From an uncultured Lachnospiraceae bacterium (GTDB taxonomy: Bacteria; Bacillota; Clostridia; Lachnospirales; Lachnospiraceae): a stretch of DNA of 64,000 bases. The position numbers and the translations under genes are program-made. The notes beneath the pieces were generated by a model, which saw only the letters and a list, made by a program, of their open reading frames with translations, did not search any database and was not told where the DNA came from. Positions 1-7,958 of this stretch are shown here, one piece after another. The DNA lies in NCBI GenBank assembly GCA_946549035.1, contig CAMNQH010000003.1, forward strand, positions 1-64,000, in the 5' to 3' direction. Numbering within the stretch: position 1 is the first letter of the stretch; each line of letters starts with the position of its first letter.

Positions 1-89
1 ATTATTATGAGGAAGAAGATAATCTTAATTTTAATTTGAGAGGATTTTATGATTTCTGTGACGATAATAGAGTGTGGATCGGACTATAA
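1..89 (+). CDS. C-terminal end of an unidentified phage gene (partial)
   Basis: Frame 3 is open from the window edge to a TAA at 87-89. It encodes 28 residues rich in acidic and aromatic residues (begins YYEEEDNL, ends RVWIGL). The next gene follows after 38 bp on the same strand, as expected in a packed phage operon. The piece is too short to assign a family. It could also be a chance open stretch, since frame 1 is also open for the first 36 bases. Confidence 0.4.
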   Translation, partial: YYEEEDNLNFNLRGFYDFCDDNRVWIGL

Positions 90-127
90 GAACAATAGAA
101 TGTGTGTTCAAAGGAAGGAGAATGTGA

Positions 128-1414
128 TTGGTAGAAGTAATTAAATTATTTAAGCAGATTCAGGAGACAAGTAGTCTAAATGACAAAAAAGCAATTATTA
201 CAGCAAATAAGGAAAATGAATTATTTAAAAGGTGTTTAAAGTTTTTACTGGATGGCAGTATTGTAACAGGAATTAGTTCGAAGAAAATAAAAAAGAAAGT
301 AACTCCAAGTTCCGAATTAGCACCATATTATTTATGTGTACATAGTACCTTTGAAGATGTTATGGAGTATCTTCGGAAAAACAATACTGGAAAAGACGAA
401 GATATTTATGAGATTCAGATATTTTTATCTGGACATGAAAATGATAGAGATTTTTATGAGCAGATGATTACAAAGAAATTTAGATTAGGTGCTGATGAAA
501 AATTGGTAAATAAATGCATTTCTGGATTAATTGATACTTGGGAAGTGCAGTTAGGCTCTTCATATGAAAAACTCAAATTGAAACATAATGAATGGTTTTC
601 CCTTAGCCAAAAACTTAATGGAAATCGTGGCTCATTTTATCACAATAAGCTTATTAGCAGACAAGGTAAAGAATTTACTGGTATGCAACATATAATATCT
701 GATTTTAATCAATTAGGTATCGGATGGTTTTATGATGGAGAACTTATGCGCAAGAACATAGATAACCTTTCTGATGGAGAAAACTTTAGAATCGGAACAG
801 GAATTATTAATTCTGATGCAGAATCTAAGGAAGAAATTAAATTTGTTATTTTCGATTATTTTCCTGAGTCAGAATTAAAAGATGGACATTCAAATGAAAA
901 ATATAAAGTGCGTAGAGAAATGTTAAATGGGCTACGAAAAACAATCGAAGAAAAGGGATTAGATAATGTAGAAGTAGTTACTATGGTATATGAAGGTACT
1001 GATCAAACGCAAATTATGAAATGGCTTGATTATGCTGTTAAGCATGATTGGGAAGGACTTATGCTCAATAAGGATGCTACATACAAATGTAAGCGCACTA
1101 CTGACCTTATCAAAATTAAAAGATTTTATACCATGGATCTTCCTATTATAAAAGTATTAGAAGGTGATGGAAGATTAAAAGGGACACTCGGAGCGTTAGT
1201 AGTTCAGTATAAAGACAATACTGTTAATGTTGGATCGGGATTTGATGATGAAACTAGAAGAAAGTTCTGGGAAGACAGAGATAATCTTATAGGTAGAGTT
1301 ATTGAGGTTAAATACAAAGAAATCAGTAAAGATAAGAAAACAGGACTTGAAAGTTTACAGTTCCCAATCTATGTAGGATTAAGAGAAATTGGTAAGAGTA
1401 TAAGCTACGATTGA
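128..1414 (+). CDS. ATP-dependent DNA ligase (phage type)
   Basis: A 428-residue nucleotidyltransferase-fold ligase that would seal nicks in phage DNA using ATP. Visible motifs in order: KLNGNR at about 162-167 (motif I, with nucleophile Lys162), SRQGKEFTG just after it, YDGEL at 202-206 (motif III), FVIFDYFP at 239-246 (IIIa), EGLML at 309-313 (IV) and LIKIKRF at 327-333 (V). The C-terminal part fits an OB-fold domain. The N-terminal 150 residues are not recognised. Motif I has Asn where the family has Asp (KxDGxR). The start is TTG at 128, chosen because AGGAAGGAG lies 7 bases upstream and no ATG or GTG there is open. It heads the DNA-precursor module. Family assignment is firm; activity is less certain because of the motif I change. 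Confidence 0.85.
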   Translation: MVEVIKLFKQIQETSSLNDKKAIITANKENELFKRCLKFLLDGSIVTGISSKKIKKKVTPSSELAPYYLCVHSTFEDVMEYLRKNNTGKDEDIYEIQIFLSGHENDRDFYEQMITKKFRLGADEKLVNKCISGLIDTWEVQLGSSYEKLKLKHNEWFSLSQKLNGNRGSFYHNKLISRQGKEFTGMQHIISDFNQLGIGWFYDGELMRKNIDNLSDGENFRIGTGIINSDAESKEEIKFVIFDYFPESELKDGHSNEKYKVRREMLNGLRKTIEEKGLDNVEVVTMVYEGTDQTQIMKWLDYAVKHDWEGLMLNKDATYKCKRTTDLIKIKRFYTMDLPIIKVLEGDGRLKGTLGALVVQYKDNTVNVGSGFDDETRRKFWEDRDNLIGRVIEVKYKEISKDKKTGLESLQFPIYVGLREIGKSISYD

Positions 1415-1512
1415 TTAAATTTAAATTCTAAAAAATTTCTAATAGAGAAGTAATAAATGTAACTCATAAACACATCAAATAAAATTCAATTTTAATACCC
1501 AAGGAGGTAAAA

Positions 1513-1749
1513 GTGAATAAGTTAAAAATCAAACTATCAACATCAGAAATGGTGAGTGATTTTATTAAAGTGTGCTCAAGATATGAATGTGATATTAATT
1601 TATATGATGGTAAGAATGTCATTGATGCGAAATCAAGCATTGGTGTTTTTGCAATCACTCAAGGAAAAGTCATAGAGGTACAAGCTATTACTTCTAATGA
1701 AAGTGTTATTTCATCGTTTATAGAAGATATGAGAAAGTTTGAGGTGTAA
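1513..1749 (+). CDS. HPr/Crh-like small protein, phage copy 1
   Basis: A 78-residue protein whose second half matches the HPr fold of the PTS: DINLYDGKNVIDAKSSIGVF aligns with the HPr segment around regulatory Ser46 (KSIMGV). The region where HPr carries phospho-acceptor His15 has no histidine (KLSTSEMVSDF), so it cannot accept phosphate from enzyme I in the normal way. Ser41 here takes the Ser46 position, as in the Crh proteins of Bacillus. The start is GTG 1513 with AAGGAGG at 1501-1507. It sits directly upstream of thyX. A host paralogue lies at 13658. The fold is inferred from pattern; the role, perhaps binding a host regulator, is unknown. Confidence 0.65.
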   Translation: MNKLKIKLSTSEMVSDFIKVCSRYECDINLYDGKNVIDAKSSIGVFAITQGKVIEVQAITSNESVISSFIEDMRKFEV

Positions 1750-1751
1750 AT

Positions 1752-2429
1752 GTGGGAAGTATAATTATTTTAGAGGAAACAACTAAAAATCCAATCACTT
1801 TGATTGGTAAAAGAGCAGGAGTGTGTTGGGGAGCGGATGTTACAGATGATTTAAAAAATTATAGACGTGGAATTGATTGCATTACATCTAATCATGGGAG
1901 AACACTTGAATATGTGAATGTAGAAATGATTATTGATGGATATTCTGCTAGAGTCATCCGTGAATGGTATACGCATTTGGGAGGATCGCCTACACGTTTG
2001 CAAGCAAGTACAAGATACATAGATTATGAGCATGGATTCAATTATATTGTTCCTGAAAGTATTAGAAATGATGAAAAAAGATATGAAATTTATACTGAAG
2101 CAATTCATCAAATCAATAAAGCTCTTATTGAATTAGAAGATATAGGAACACCAAGAGAAGATTCAGCATTATTACTTCCGCTTGGAATGACTACAAAAAT
2201 TGTTGATAAGCGAAATTTGCGTAACCTCGTAGATATGTCACATCAGCGTATGTGTAGTCGGGCATATCACGAATACAGAAAATTATTTGGAGATATTTGT
2301 ACTGCATTATATAAAGTCTCTGATGAATGGGCATGGATTGTAGATAACTTGTTTGTTCCCAAATGTGACTATATTGGCTATTGTCCAGAGAAAAAATCTT
2401 GCGAAAGAGTACAGAAAAAGGAGAATTGA
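1752..2429 (+). CDS. thyX: FAD-dependent thymidylate synthase ThyX
   Basis: A 225-residue flavin-dependent thymidylate synthase, which makes dTMP from dUMP with methylenetetrahydrofolate and NAD(P)H. The family signature is seen as R70-EWYTH followed by GGSP and QASTRY at 84-89. The C-terminal NLRNLVDMSHQRMCSRAYHEYR is the typical ThyX helix that holds the second Arg. The tail PKCDYIGYCPEKKSC carries the cysteines common in clostridial ThyX. The start is GTG 1752, two bases after the HPr-like gene, so the two are probably translationally coupled. Together with the kinase, reductase and dUTPase downstream it forms a phage thymidine-nucleotide supply line. Confidence 0.9.
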   Translation: MGSIIILEETTKNPITLIGKRAGVCWGADVTDDLKNYRRGIDCITSNHGRTLEYVNVEMIIDGYSARVIREWYTHLGGSPTRLQASTRYIDYEHGFNYIVPESIRNDEKRYEIYTEAIHQINKALIELEDIGTPREDSALLLPLGMTTKIVDKRNLRNLVDMSHQRMCSRAYHEYRKLFGDICTALYKVSDEWAWIVDNLFVPKCDYIGYCPEKKSCERVQKKEN

Positions 2430-2551
2430 GTATATATGATCATTGTTTTTTTAGGGGGGGGGTTCTTGATTATGGAAGTCCACAATTGAACATGAGCTGG
2501 TAACACATCATGACTTTGAAAAGATTTTTTATAGGAGGTGAGTATATACTT

Positions 2552-3079
2552 TTGGATAAGCATGTTTTTATAATCAATGGGTCTGGAGGAGTTGGAAAAG
2601 ATACTTTTGTAGAATTAGTATCTATTGAGTTAAATGATACACTTAAAAAATTTCATACTGTAATCAATTTTTCTTCAGTGGATAAAGTAAAAGAAATTGC
2701 AAAAGAGATAGGATGGGATGGTAAAAAATCAGAAAAGGACAGAAAGTTTTTATCTGATTTGAAAATATTAACAAGTGAATATTGTGATATGCCATTTAAA
2801 AGTATGAAAAGTAAAGTAACTGAATTTATGAAGAATGAAGAAAGTAATTTTTTGTTTTTACATATTAGAGAACCAGAAGAAATAACTAGGGCAGTAAAAG
2901 CGTTTGGAGCAAAAACCATCTTGGTTATTAGAAATACAGTTAAACGGATTACTTCAAATATTGCTGATGAAAATGTTTTTAATTACAACTATGATTTTAT
3001 TATTGACAATAATGGAACAAAAGAAGAACTAAACAGTAAAGCAAAAAAATTTATCCAGGAGGTTATAAATAATGAATAG
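2552..3079 (+). CDS. P-loop (deoxy)nucleoside monophosphate kinase-like protein
   Basis: A 175-residue P-loop protein. GSGGVGKDTF near the N terminus is a Walker A motif with the GKD(S/T) ending seen in nucleotide kinases, and HIREPEEI followed by TILVIRN and IIDNNGT fits the LID and core of a deoxynucleotide monophosphate kinase. I infer phosphorylation of dNMPs, consistent with ThyX and the reductase nearby; another P-loop kinase is possible. The start is TTG 2552, preceded by AGGAGGTGAG at 2533-2542. A longer frame from ATG 2510 is open but has no ribosome site. The 3' end overlaps the next gene by 8 bases. Confidence 0.65.
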   Translation: MDKHVFIINGSGGVGKDTFVELVSIELNDTLKKFHTVINFSSVDKVKEIAKEIGWDGKKSEKDRKFLSDLKILTSEYCDMPFKSMKSKVTEFMKNEESNFLFLHIREPEEITRAVKAFGAKTILVIRNTVKRITSNIADENVFNYNYDFIIDNNGTKEELNSKAKKFIQEVINNE

Positions 3080-3527
3080 AACTGTATATCTTGGCGGCGC
3101 AATGTCATGTTATTTCAACACAGAGCAACATAACTATCCAAAGGAATGGAGAGAAGAAGCAAAAGAATATGTTAAAAAATTATATGATTACATCACAATG
3201 GTTTCACCCATAGATTTCTATCAGATTGGAAAGAATTATCATCAAACTGAAACTGAAGTTATGAGGTTCGATCTTAGAATGGTCAGAGAATCAGACATTG
3301 TACTTGTAAACCTAAAAGACTTACATAATTCACTTGGAACCAGCGATGAGATTTTGTATGCGTTTATTAGTGGTAAACCTGTGATTGGCTTCTTAGAAGA
3401 TGAAGCGGAAGTAAAAAATATTCATCCTTGGAAAATTGAACAGATTGATAGGATCGAAACTGGGGAAGGTGCGATGAAAAAAGCAGTTGACTATATCTAC
3501 AGATATTATGTTGATAGATACAAATAA
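3072..3527 (+). CDS. Nucleoside 2-deoxyribosyltransferase-like protein
   Basis: A 151-residue protein of the nucleoside deoxyribosyltransferase fold. YLGGAMS at the start, RESDIVLVNLKD in the middle and GTSDEILYAFISGKPVIGF (with the likely catalytic Glu) are the family landmarks. Members swap bases between deoxyribonucleosides or cleave 5-modified dNMPs. The start is ATG 3072, overlapping the kinase by 8 bases, with AGGAGG inside the kinase 3' end. Context suggests nucleotide salvage or removal of unwanted nucleotides during phage replication. The exact substrate cannot be read from sequence. Confidence 0.7.
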   Translation: MNRTVYLGGAMSCYFNTEQHNYPKEWREEAKEYVKKLYDYITMVSPIDFYQIGKNYHQTETEVMRFDLRMVRESDIVLVNLKDLHNSLGTSDEILYAFISGKPVIGFLEDEAEVKNIHPWKIEQIDRIETGEGAMKKAVDYIYRYYVDRYK

Positions 3528-3589
3528 AAAACGTATATCATAAATAGAAAATTGTGTAGTTAAATAGAAATTTGGGAGACATAATTATT

Positions 3590-3736
3590 ATGAGTTTAAT
3601 TAAAAATGAATATCACTATAATTCTAAATTTAAGAAGTATGTTGATGAATACTGTAAAAAGAATAAAATCTCAGTAGAAGAGGCATTCTGTAAAATACAT
3701 ATAAAACGGATGTTTTGGAGATATACAGATGTTTAA
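3590..3736 (+). CDS. Small basic phage protein, 48 residues
   Basis: ATG 3590 to TAA 3736 encodes 48 residues rich in Lys and Tyr (begins MSLIKNEYHYNSKFKKY, ends KRMFWRYTDV). A GGGAGAC lies 11 bases upstream and the frame fills the gap between neighbours on the same strand, which supports it as a real gene. It is not recognised. The composition would suit a soluble DNA- or RNA-associated peptide, but this is a guess. Confidence 0.5.
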   Translation: MSLIKNEYHYNSKFKKYVDEYCKKNKISVEEAFCKIHIKRMFWRYTDV

Positions 3737-3751
3737 GCAGAGAGGCGAACT

Positions 3752-3991
3752 ATGAAAATAAAATTAAATACAATTGAGAACGTGAATGAGCTTGTGAATA
3801 TTTGTAATAAATATGAAAATTGTGCTATAGACGTTAGACAGGGAAACCGGATAATTAACGGAAGAAGTATTCTTGGTATATTTAGTTTAAGTCTCTTAGA
3901 ATGTTTATTGGTTTCTATTGAAACTAAAGAATTATATTTAAAAGAGGATTTTTATAATGACATTAAAAAATGGAAGGTAGATAAAGTTTAA
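3752..3991 (+). CDS. HPr/Crh-like small protein, phage copy 2
   Basis: A 79-residue second HPr-like protein. AIDVRQGNRIINGRSILGIFSLSL aligns with the HPr segment around Ser46 (here Ser39), and no His is present where HPr has His15 (KLNTIENVNEL). It is clearly divergent from copy 1 at 1513, so it is not a fresh duplication. ATG 3752 has GAGAGGCG just upstream. It lies between the 48-residue gene and the reductase gene. A Crh-like partner role with a host protein is conceivable; nothing in the sequence shows it. Confidence 0.6.
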   Translation: MKIKLNTIENVNELVNICNKYENCAIDVRQGNRIINGRSILGIFSLSLLECLLVSIETKELYLKEDFYNDIKKWKVDKV

Positions 3992-4097
3992 TAAAAAATA
4001 ATAATATTAATTATTTATGTGCAAGATTGTAAAAATAATTCTATTATTTAATGATTATACGGATAGAAAAATAGCAGATAATGAGGAGGATTATTTA

Positions 4098-4887
4098 TTG
4101 ACAATACAAGAATGGTTAGGGTATGACAATAAACTTGGAGTAGATATTTGGAATAAGAAGTATAGGTATAATAATGAAACATTTGATGAGTGGCTTGATA
4201 GAGTGTCAGGAGAAGATGATAATGTAAAACAATTAATTAGAGATAAGAAATTTCTTTTTGGTGGAAGAATTTTATCCAACCGTGGCTTAGAAAAAATGGG
4301 AAAGAAGATTAGTTATAGTAATTGTTATGTTATGTCGCCTCCAGAAGATAATCTTGAAAGCATATTTGATTGTGCAAAAAAATTAGCTAGGACATTTAGC
4401 TATGGCGGAGGATGTGGAGTTGATATTTCTAAATTAGCTCCAAATGGTGCAAAAGTAAATAATGCTGCAGAAAAGTCAAGTGGTTCTGTTAGTTTTATGG
4501 ATATGTATTCTATGATTACTGGTTTAATATCTCAGAATGGCCGTAGGGGAGCACTGATGCTGTCTATAGCATGTGAACATCCAGACTTAGAAGAATTTAT
4601 TAATTTAAAATCTGATCTTGATAAATGTACAAAGGCAAATATTTCTATTCGTATTACAGATAAATTTATGGAAGCGGTACAGCAACATAAACCTTTTACT
4701 CTTAGTTTTACAAGAGAAGAGACAGGTGAAACAATTACAAAAGAAGTTGACGCATATCAATTATTTCATAAACTATGTGAAATGAATTGGAATTACGCAG
4801 AACCAGGAATGCTGTTCTGGGATAGAATCGAAAACTGGAATTTACTTAGTTGTGACGATAATTTTCATTACGCCGGAACTAATCCGT
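4098..4887 (+). CDS. nrdJ: Class II (B12-dependent) ribonucleotide reductase, exon 1
   Basis: First exon of an adenosylcobalamin-dependent ribonucleotide reductase; joined to 5070..6547 it gives 755 residues. The enzyme reduces ribonucleotides to deoxyribonucleotides by thiyl-radical chemistry. This exon carries SNCYVMSPPEDNL, with the first redox-active Cys, and the glycine-rich SYGGGCGVDIS loop. It ends after GTNP plus the first base of the following Cys codon, at an intron boundary. TTG 4098 is taken as start because GAGGAGG lies at 4084-4090; the longer frame from ATG 4017 has no ribosome site. Without splicing the frame stops at 4898, within the intron. Confidence 0.85.
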
Positions 4888-5069
4888 TAGCCATATAAAC
4901 GTGCGGATTTAAAACCCTCTCTGATTGACTTGGACGAGATTCATAGCTCTACAGGGCGCAAGTTTAAATACAGCGTGAACGACTGAGCGAGAGGGACTTG
5001 GTTACAGTTTTACAGGTATGCGACAGTCTAGCGCACGATATGAAATATGAATGATACATGTTGTGTGAG
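4888..5069 (+). ncRNA. Group I self-splicing intron in nrdJ
   Basis: A 182-nt insertion with group I features. The upstream exon ends AATCCGT (4881-4887), which pairs with an internal guide GCGGATT (4903-4909), giving a U-G wobble at the 5' splice site. The intron ends in G (5069). Exon 2 GCG (5070-5072) can pair with CGT (4900-4902) as P10. The core topology is right: P3 CCCTCTC (4915-4921) with GAGAGGG (4989-4995), interleaved with P7 GACTG (4981-4985) and CAGTC (5024-5028); ACTTG (4928-4932) with CAAGT (4959-4963) would be P4. Removing it restores frame exactly (790 + 1478 = 2268 nt). There is no homing endonuclease. It is shorter than most group I introns. Confidence 0.9.
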
Positions 5070-6547
5070 GCGCAGAAGAGCCGCTTCCAGCAGGGGGTAG
5101 CTGTCTACTCGGTAGCATTAATTTATCTGAATTTGTAAAAGAAAATAAAACATTTGATTTTGACGATTTTAAAAATACTGTGCATACTGCAATTATTGCA
5201 TTAAACAATGTCTTAAATGAAGGATTACCATTGCATCCATTGCAAGAACAAAGAGACTCTGTTAGAGACTGGATGCAAATTGGACTTGGAATTTTCGGGC
5301 TTGCAGATATGCTAATTAAAATGGAAATTAGATATGGAAGTAAAGAATCAATTGAACTTTGTGATGTGATTGGACAAGAAATGGCATGTCAAGCAATAAA
5401 AACATCAAGTTTTCTCGCCGAAGACTATGGCACATATCCTAAATATAATAAAGATGCAATATTAAAATCAGAGTTTTTTAAAAATCATGTAGACCAATTT
5501 AATAGAGATTATATATCTAATGATGGACTAAGAAATTCTCAACTTCTTACCATTGCTCCGACAGGAACCCTATCTTCTATGTTGGGTGTATCTGGTGGTA
5601 TTGAACCAATTTATGCCAACTATTATGAAAGAAAAACAGAATCTCTTCATGGATATGATGAGTATTATAAGGTCTATACCCCGATTGTAAAAGTGTATAT
5701 GGACAAGCATAGATTGAAAGATGAATCTGAGCTACCAGATTATTTTGTAACAGCACAAACTCTTGATTATAAAGAACGTATTGATATGCAATCTATATGG
5801 CAACGTCATATTGATGCATCTATTTCCTCGACAGTAAATGTACCTAATAATTTTACAGTTGAAGATGTAGAAAAATTGTATCTTTATGCATGGAAAAGAG
5901 GATTAAAGGGAGTAACAATATTCAGAGATGGGTGTGCGAGAACAGGTATTCTTTCCACAAATTCAAAAAAAGACTCTACTACAAAAAATGAATCATATTC
6001 CATCAGTGAGTTGCCAAGAGGAATGGTAATTAAGGCAGATGATAATTGTATTGGACGCAAAAGAACATTACATACAGGATGTGGAACATTGCATTGTGAA
6101 GCATTTTTTGATCCTAATAATGGTGATTTACTTGAAACATATTTTAGTAAGGGAAGTTCCGGAGGATGCAACCAATTTATGATTGGACTTTCCAGAATGA
6201 TTTCATTATCTGCTAGAGGTGGAATTGATATTTATTCAATTGTAGATCAACTGAAATCATCCGGTACATGCCCATCATATGCTGTCAGAACAGCTACTAA
6301 ACATGATACATCGAAAGGAAGTAGTTGTCCTGTTGCAATTGGTAACGCTCTTATTGATATGTATGAAGAAACAATAAATGATATTTATGTAGAAGATGAG
6401 GATGAGACTGATGTACATGAAAAAATAGAAGTAGTTAATAACAAAATCAATAACATGATTGCAAAATGCCCTCAGTGTGGAGGAAATTTAATATTTGAAG
6501 GGGGATGTAATACTTGTAAGGATTGTGGGTGGAGTAAATGTGATTAA
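5070..6547 (+). CDS. nrdJ: Class II ribonucleotide reductase, exon 2
   Basis: Second exon of the reductase. With the last base of exon 1 it begins C-A-E-E-P-L, completing the NPCAE active-site motif whose Cys forms the thiyl radical. The second redox Cys follows 11 residues later in GGSC, the spacing usual for class II enzymes. Then come NLSEFV, SQLLTIAPTGTLS, and GVTIFRDGCARTG. The C-terminal part has HTGCGTLHCEAFFD and a zinc-ribbon-like tail (CPQCGG, CNTCKDCGWSKC) typical of clostridial NrdJ, likely for re-reduction. The first ATG of the exon lies at 5180, but it is internal to the conserved barrel and not a start. Confidence 0.88.
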
Positions 6548-6571
6548 ACCTGAAGGTGATGAACTATTAAT

Positions 6572-6724
6572 ATGATAATAACGAGTGAATGTGAAAAGTG
6601 CATTCACTCAACAGTTTATGAAAAAGATAAAGCAAACATAAAAGTACATTGCAAAGTAAAAAATAAAACTTATTATTGGGGACAATGCATTTTTTGTGAA
6701 GATAAAATAAAGAAGGATGATTAA
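6572..6724 (+). CDS. Small four-cysteine (zinc-ribbon-like) phage protein, 50 residues
   Basis: ATG 6572 to TAA 6724 encodes 50 residues with CEKC at 7-10, a lone Cys27 and CIFC at 39-42, a spacing that could bind zinc. AAGGTGAT lies upstream, and the gene is packed between nrdJ (24 bp) and dut (2 bp) on the same strand. No family is recognised. It may be a small zinc-binding regulator or thiol partner, but that is only inferred from the cysteines. Confidence 0.55.
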   Translation: MIITSECEKCIHSTVYEKDKANIKVHCKVKNKTYYWGQCIFCEDKIKKDD

Positions 6725-6726
6725 TA

Positions 6727-7161
6727 ATGAAAATAAAAATTAGAAAAACAAGTAAAAAAGCAATAGTTCCAAGAAGAGAAAGTGAAAAATCTGCTGGGTA
6801 TGATTTATATGCGTGTATAGATAAAACTATTTTTATAAAACCACATGAAACTGTAATGATAGGAACTGGATTATCTATGGAATTACCAGATGGAACATTT
6901 GGAGCAATATTCCCAAGAAGCGGTATTGCAACTAAATATGGGTTAGCTCCTGCAAATAAAGTCGGTGTATGTGATTCAGATTATAGAGGAGAATATATGG
7001 TGGCTTTACATAATCATTCTGACAAAATGCAAACGGTTGAACCAAATCAAAGAATTGCTCAGTTAATAATTTTACCTTATATTATAGCAGATTTTTGTGA
7101 AGTAGATGAACTATCAACTACAAAAAGAGACAATAGAGGATTTGGATCAACAGGAAAATAA
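6727..7161 (+). CDS. dut: dUTP diphosphatase (trimeric dUTPase)
   Basis: A 144-residue trimeric dUTPase that hydrolyses dUTP to dUMP and pyrophosphate, keeping uracil out of DNA and feeding dUMP to ThyX. All five motifs are present: AGYDLYA, PRSGIA, GVCDSDYRGEYMVALHN, RIAQLIILP and RDNRGFGSTG (the C-terminal P-loop-like arm). The length is normal for the family. ATG 6727 has AAGGATGA just upstream, and the gene follows the 50-residue gene by two bases. Confidence 0.93.
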   Translation: MKIKIRKTSKKAIVPRRESEKSAGYDLYACIDKTIFIKPHETVMIGTGLSMELPDGTFGAIFPRSGIATKYGLAPANKVGVCDSDYRGEYMVALHNHSDKMQTVEPNQRIAQLIILPYIIADFCEVDELSTTKRDNRGFGSTGK

Positions 7162-7176
7162 CAAAGGAGAGATGTA

Positions 7177-7926
7177 TTGTTGAGTATTTCAACAAAGAAA
7201 AGTAAACTTTTATTAATGTGTACTATTCCAATGATATCATTGACAATTCCTGCGAATAATACCTTTGCTGCTAGAAACAAATATGAAAATTTATATGCTG
7301 GGGCAGTAAACAATTTAATTAATACATATAGTGGAACGGCAGAATCTGTGGAATTTAATGAATATAGTGTATATACTAACTGCTATGTAAATTTTAGAGA
7401 AAAACCAACTACTGAATCTGAAATTATTTATATGTTAGAACCAAATACTCAGGTTACAGTTATTGGTGTATATCAAGGGTGGTGCAATGTTGTTTTAAAT
7501 GAAATTTGTGGATATATTAAATCAGAATTTCTGTCAAAGGATATAGTATCAATTTCTGAATTAAATAGATGGAATATTGATCTAACAAAAGACGAGATTG
7601 ATATACTTGCAAATATTTTATATTTAGAAGCGGGAATTGATAGTTCTGCTGGGAAAGAAGCAGTGGTAGAATCTATATTTAATAGAATGGTATTTTCAAA
7701 ATCGTTCCATGGGGACTTATATTCTGTTTTGAGCAGCCCTGGACAATATTCTACATGGGAACTACAAAATAAAGCAACGCCTAAAAAAGAAGAATACCAA
7801 GTGATTAAGAATGTTTTGTACGGTATTACATATCAACTAGATTCTGAATACGTATATTTTTCTAAAAAGAAATCAAATGGGCATGATTTTATAAAGATTG
7901 GCTTACATTGGTTTGGGAAAGAGTAA
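7177..7926 (+). CDS. Secreted cell-wall hydrolase (SH3 + SleB/CwlJ domain)
   Basis: A 249-residue exported protein. It has a signal peptide (KKSKLLLM then a hydrophobic run ending near NTFAA), an SH3-like wall-binding domain at about 65-120 (NCYVNFREKP to GYIKSEFL) and a SleB/CwlJ-type hydrolase domain at about 130-248 with the likely catalytic Glu in ILYLEAG. SleB-type enzymes cut glycan strands of cortex or vegetative peptidoglycan. The start is TTG 7177, or the adjacent TTG 7180; AAAGGAGA ends at 7170. Here it could be a phage lysis or entry hydrolase, or a lysogenic cargo gene. Confidence 0.8.
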   Translation: MLSISTKKSKLLLMCTIPMISLTIPANNTFAARNKYENLYAGAVNNLINTYSGTAESVEFNEYSVYTNCYVNFREKPTTESEIIYMLEPNTQVTVIGVYQGWCNVVLNEICGYIKSEFLSKDIVSISELNRWNIDLTKDEIDILANILYLEAGIDSSAGKEAVVESIFNRMVFSKSFHGDLYSVLSSPGQYSTWELQNKATPKKEEYQVIKNVLYGITYQLDSEYVYFSKKKSNGHDFIKIGLHWFGKE

Positions 7927-7958
7927 CTGATTAGAATATATAGGAAGGAGCTGGAGCC

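Noticed and set aside
4017..4097. Extension of the reductase start to ATG 4017
   Set aside because: No ribosome site before 4017; GAGGAGG precedes TTG 4098, as for other genes in this block.
4017..6547. Reductase gene as a frame-broken pseudogene
   Set aside because: The break has exact group I intron boundaries, and removing 182 bases restores the frame and all active-site residues.
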